DNA from: Nitrospinota bacterium
Lineage (GTDB): Bacteria > Nitrospinota > Nitrospinia > UBA9942
Assembly (NCBI GenBank): GCA_016200365.1
Contig: JACQEW010000020.1
Coordinates: forward strand, 1-23,692
DNA: 23,692 bases
Direction: 5' to 3'
In this document: positions 21,983 through 23,692 of the stretch, piece after piece
Numbering within the stretch: position 1 is the first letter of the stretch
Layout of the letters: every line of letters starts with the position of its first letter
Notes under the pieces: generated by a model
What the model was told of the DNA's origin: nothing
The model's input: the letters and a program-made list of their open reading frames with translations, nothing else
Database searches by the model: none
Translations under genes and position numbers: made by a program

Positions 21983-22014
21983 ACCCCGTTACACCCAGAA
22001 TGCCCCGTCCTTCA
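21983..22014. repeat. Left half of a second double-hairpin element, cut by the IS
   Basis: ACCCCGTTACACCC then AGAATGCCCC matches the left end of the 106-bp element at 4526 (13 of 14 in the arm). It breaks off at CCTTCA, the hairpin loop, where the IS begins. The bases after the IS (GAAGGGGTGGGG, 23681-23692) look like the other side of the same hairpin. Confidence 0.65.
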
Positions 22015-22096
22015 CAGGCTGTCCGACAATTCAACATTGATGGATAGTGATATATGCTAAAATAGAAGCGAAGAAAAATAATTAGAGGGGGGCATA

Positions 22097-22591
22097 ATGG
22101 CATATATCCAATCATATAAAGAGCAGTCGTGGTTATTGCCGCCAAGTATTGAAGACTTAATACCAGAAGCTCACATCTCTTTTTTAGTTGAAGGACTTAT
22201 AGATTCACTGGATTACAGTATCTTTGACATTAAATATTCTGGAGTTGGACATCCAGCATATCATCCTAAGATACTTTTGAAGCTTTTAATAATGAGAGTA
22301 TTAGACAGGATTAGGTCTTCTCGGAGGCTTGCGAAGAATGCGAGAGAGAATGTTGTATACATGTATTTATCAGAGAAATTAAGTCCTGATTTCAGAACGA
22401 TAAGCCATTTCAGGAAGAACAATCCGGGACTTTTAAAAGAAGTATTCACACATACAGTGAGTTTTGCAACAGAAGAAGGGTTACCTGACCTATCCCATCT
22501 ATCAACAGATGGGAGCAAGATAAAAGGCAATCCATCTAAAAAGAGGGTATTTACCCTAAGAGGAATTAGAAGTTTTACTAAAATTTGTTGA
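22097..22591 (+). pseudogene. IS1182-type transposase, N-terminal fragment
   Basis: 164 residues beginning M-A-Y-I-Q-S-Y-K-E-Q, with the DUF772-type helical domain (H-P-A-Y-H-P-K-I-L-L-K-L-L-I, about 51-64) and the first catalytic Asp in S-T-D-G-S-K-I-K-G-N (D138). After K-K-R-V the frame is lost: the continuation E-E-L-E-V-L-L-K-F-V-D-G-E-L-E-E-W is in another frame from about 22560. A GAGGGGGG ribosome-binding sequence precedes the start. Confidence 0.82.
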
Positions 22592-22762
22592 TGGAGAACT
22601 TGAAGAATGGAGTAGACAGGATGATATTGAAAATAAAACCTTTGGAGATTTGAGGGGCAGCGATCAACTGCCGCATCAGAGCAAGAAGACCATACAGAAG
22701 GCTGCACAATATTACATAAAAAAGATTAAAGAGAGAGGGATTATTTTTAAAGAAGAACTACA

Positions 22763-22825
22763 AGCGTTTAGCGTTTAGCGATTAGCGATTAGTTACTATA
22801 CGCTGTACGCTATACGCTATTCGCT
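22763..22825. repeat. Heptamer palindrome inserted in the transposase
   Basis: Four AGCGTTT/AGCGATT heptamers are followed by a short centre (AGTTACT) and then inverted heptamers of the CGCTATA/CGCTGTA type. It interrupts the transposase between K-E-E-L-Q and S-R-F-M-K-N-K-K-G-K and brings stop codons, so it arrived after the IS or its ancestor. Confidence 0.7.
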
Positions 22826-23242
22826 GGCAGTCGTTTTATGAAGAACAAGAAAGGTAAGATAAAATTATCCTAAGAACCCTCAACTGACTGTAGATAAGAA
22901 AGGCTTTATAGTGGCGAACGATGTATGTCAGGATGCCCATGATACAGAACAGTTAAAACCACAGGTCTTGCAGGCAGAAGAAAATCTTGAGATGATTCCT
23001 GAGAATGCTGCATGGAGTTTTGATTCTGGATACCCCTGACAAAATCATTCAGGGGCAGCATAAAGTTTCTTTCGGATAAAAAGATAGAAGGATACATACC
23101 TGATAACAATGAAAAGAAAGAAAATAATCCCTATGACAAGAAGCATTTTAAATATGACCCGATAGAAGATGAATAAACCTGTCCTGAAGGCAATAAAGCA
23201 GCCTTTATTGGAGAGAGTTTTGACAAACAGAAGAAGAAGGCA

Positions 23243-23665
23243 GTGAGGATATATAAAAGTGCAGGATGTTGGAATTGTCAGAGTCAAAGCAAATGCACAA
23301 AAAGGAGAAATGGCATAAGGTATCTTAAGATGCTGCCGTATGAAGGAGAGCGGAATATAATGATGGCTAAAATGAAGACAAAAGAGGCAAAAGAGATTTA
23401 CAAGATACGAGGGCAGACCATAGAACCCGTATTTGGAGATATGAAAGAGAATAAGGGATTCAGGGCATTTCTAATGAGAAGGATAGAAGGGGTGAGAGCA
23501 GAACTCAATATAGTATGTGCTGCGATGAATATAAGAAGGATATGGGGGTGCTTACTCAATAAAAAGAGAGGAGTATGGGATATAATGGAGGCATCAATAC
23601 GAAAATTATATCCCTCGCTAAATTATCTCTTTTATCAAAAGCCATTGCACATAGCATTTGTATAA
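23243..23665 (+). pseudogene. IS1182-type transposase, C-terminal fragment
   Basis: 140 residues with the Cys pair of the IS1182 C-terminal region (G-C-W-N-C-Q-S-Q-S-K-C) and the segment G-Q-T-I-E-P-V-F-G-D-M-K-E-N-K-G-F-R, whose Glu is the last of the DDE triad. Sequence between the two fragments (22592-23242) is recognisable transposase (D-K-K-G-F-I-V-A-N-D-V) but scattered over frames with stops at about 22788, 22892, 23038 and 23174. Confidence 0.8.
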
Positions 23666-23692
23666 TTGTCGGACAGCCTGGAAGGGGTGGGG

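Larger units (their letters stand above)
22015..23680 (+). mobile_element. Degenerate IS1182-family insertion sequence
   Basis: 1,666 bp bounded by perfect 17-bp inverted repeats, CAGGCTGTCCGACAATT (22015-22031) and its complement (23664-23680). The enclosed transposase is of the IS1182 type (DUF772 N-terminus, DDE_Tnp_1 domain) but is broken by frameshifts, stop codons and a small palindromic insertion, so the copy is inactive by itself. No direct target duplication is evident; instead the two flanks are the two arms of one hairpin. Confidence 0.85.

Noticed and set aside
22261..22707. 148-residue minus-strand open frame across the IS
   Set aside because: It is antisense to a recognisable transposase and has no motif of its own.

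Overview
The window comes from a Gram-negative (diderm) bacterium. It carries an exopolysaccharide operon with an outer-membrane beta-barrel protein, signal peptides and a lipoprotein-like Msr protein. Base composition is moderately AT-rich. The gene complement and the very dense small palindromic repeats resemble environmental Nitrospirota or Desulfobacterota genomes, but this placement is a tentative inference with no phylogenetic marker analysed.

Positions 1-396: the 3' end of an AbiEii-like nucleotidyltransferase gene, convergent with and overlapping the last pel gene. Positions 352-12899, minus strand: a complete-looking Pel-type polysaccharide operon read from right to left. Its order is pelA1 (GH114 hydrolase), pelA2 (Rossmann-like plus deacetylase), pelB1 and pelB2 (inner-membrane anchor and periplasmic TPRs), pelB3 (TPR plus outer-membrane barrel with its own signal peptide), pelD, pelE, pelF, pelG. 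Most joints are tight or overlapping, implying one transcript. The locus departs from the Pseudomonas arrangement in four ways: PelA is two proteins; PelB is two or three; no pelC lies at its usual place between pelB and pelD; and PelD stops after its GAF domain, without the degenerate GGDEF domain that binds c-di-GMP. A 364-bp stack of palindromic repeats separates pelD from pelE. The predicted division of labour is: PelD/E/F/G synthesise and move the polymer across the inner membrane, PelB carries it across the periplasm and outer membrane, and PelA deacetylates and trims it.

Positions 12900-13412: two possible pel promoters and nested mobile repeats. Positions 13413-17647, minus strand: gltX (with two in-frame palindromic insertions), a flavin-binding split-barrel protein, a frameshifted K+ channel/TrkA protein and trxB. 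Positions 17800-19929: a SAM methyltransferase and, convergent to it, a lipoprotein-like MsrA-MsrB fusion whose C-terminal tail is encoded by a palindromic repeat.

Positions 19962-21976 look like a decayed chromosomal integron. There is a 34-residue remnant of the integron-integrase C-terminus on the minus strand. Diverging from it are a promoter, a two-gene cassette (unknown protein plus HNH nuclease) ended by a well-formed attC site, and a second cassette with two small conserved-looking proteins. Positions 22015-23680 hold a degenerate IS1182-like element with 17-bp perfect terminal repeats. It is inserted in the loop of a hairpin belonging to another repeat that also occurs beside pelD.

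The most unusual features are the Pel variant and a nested ecosystem of small palindromic elements. One of these, a 62-bp element, is present twice with 4-bp target duplications, both times at the same site inside other repeats.
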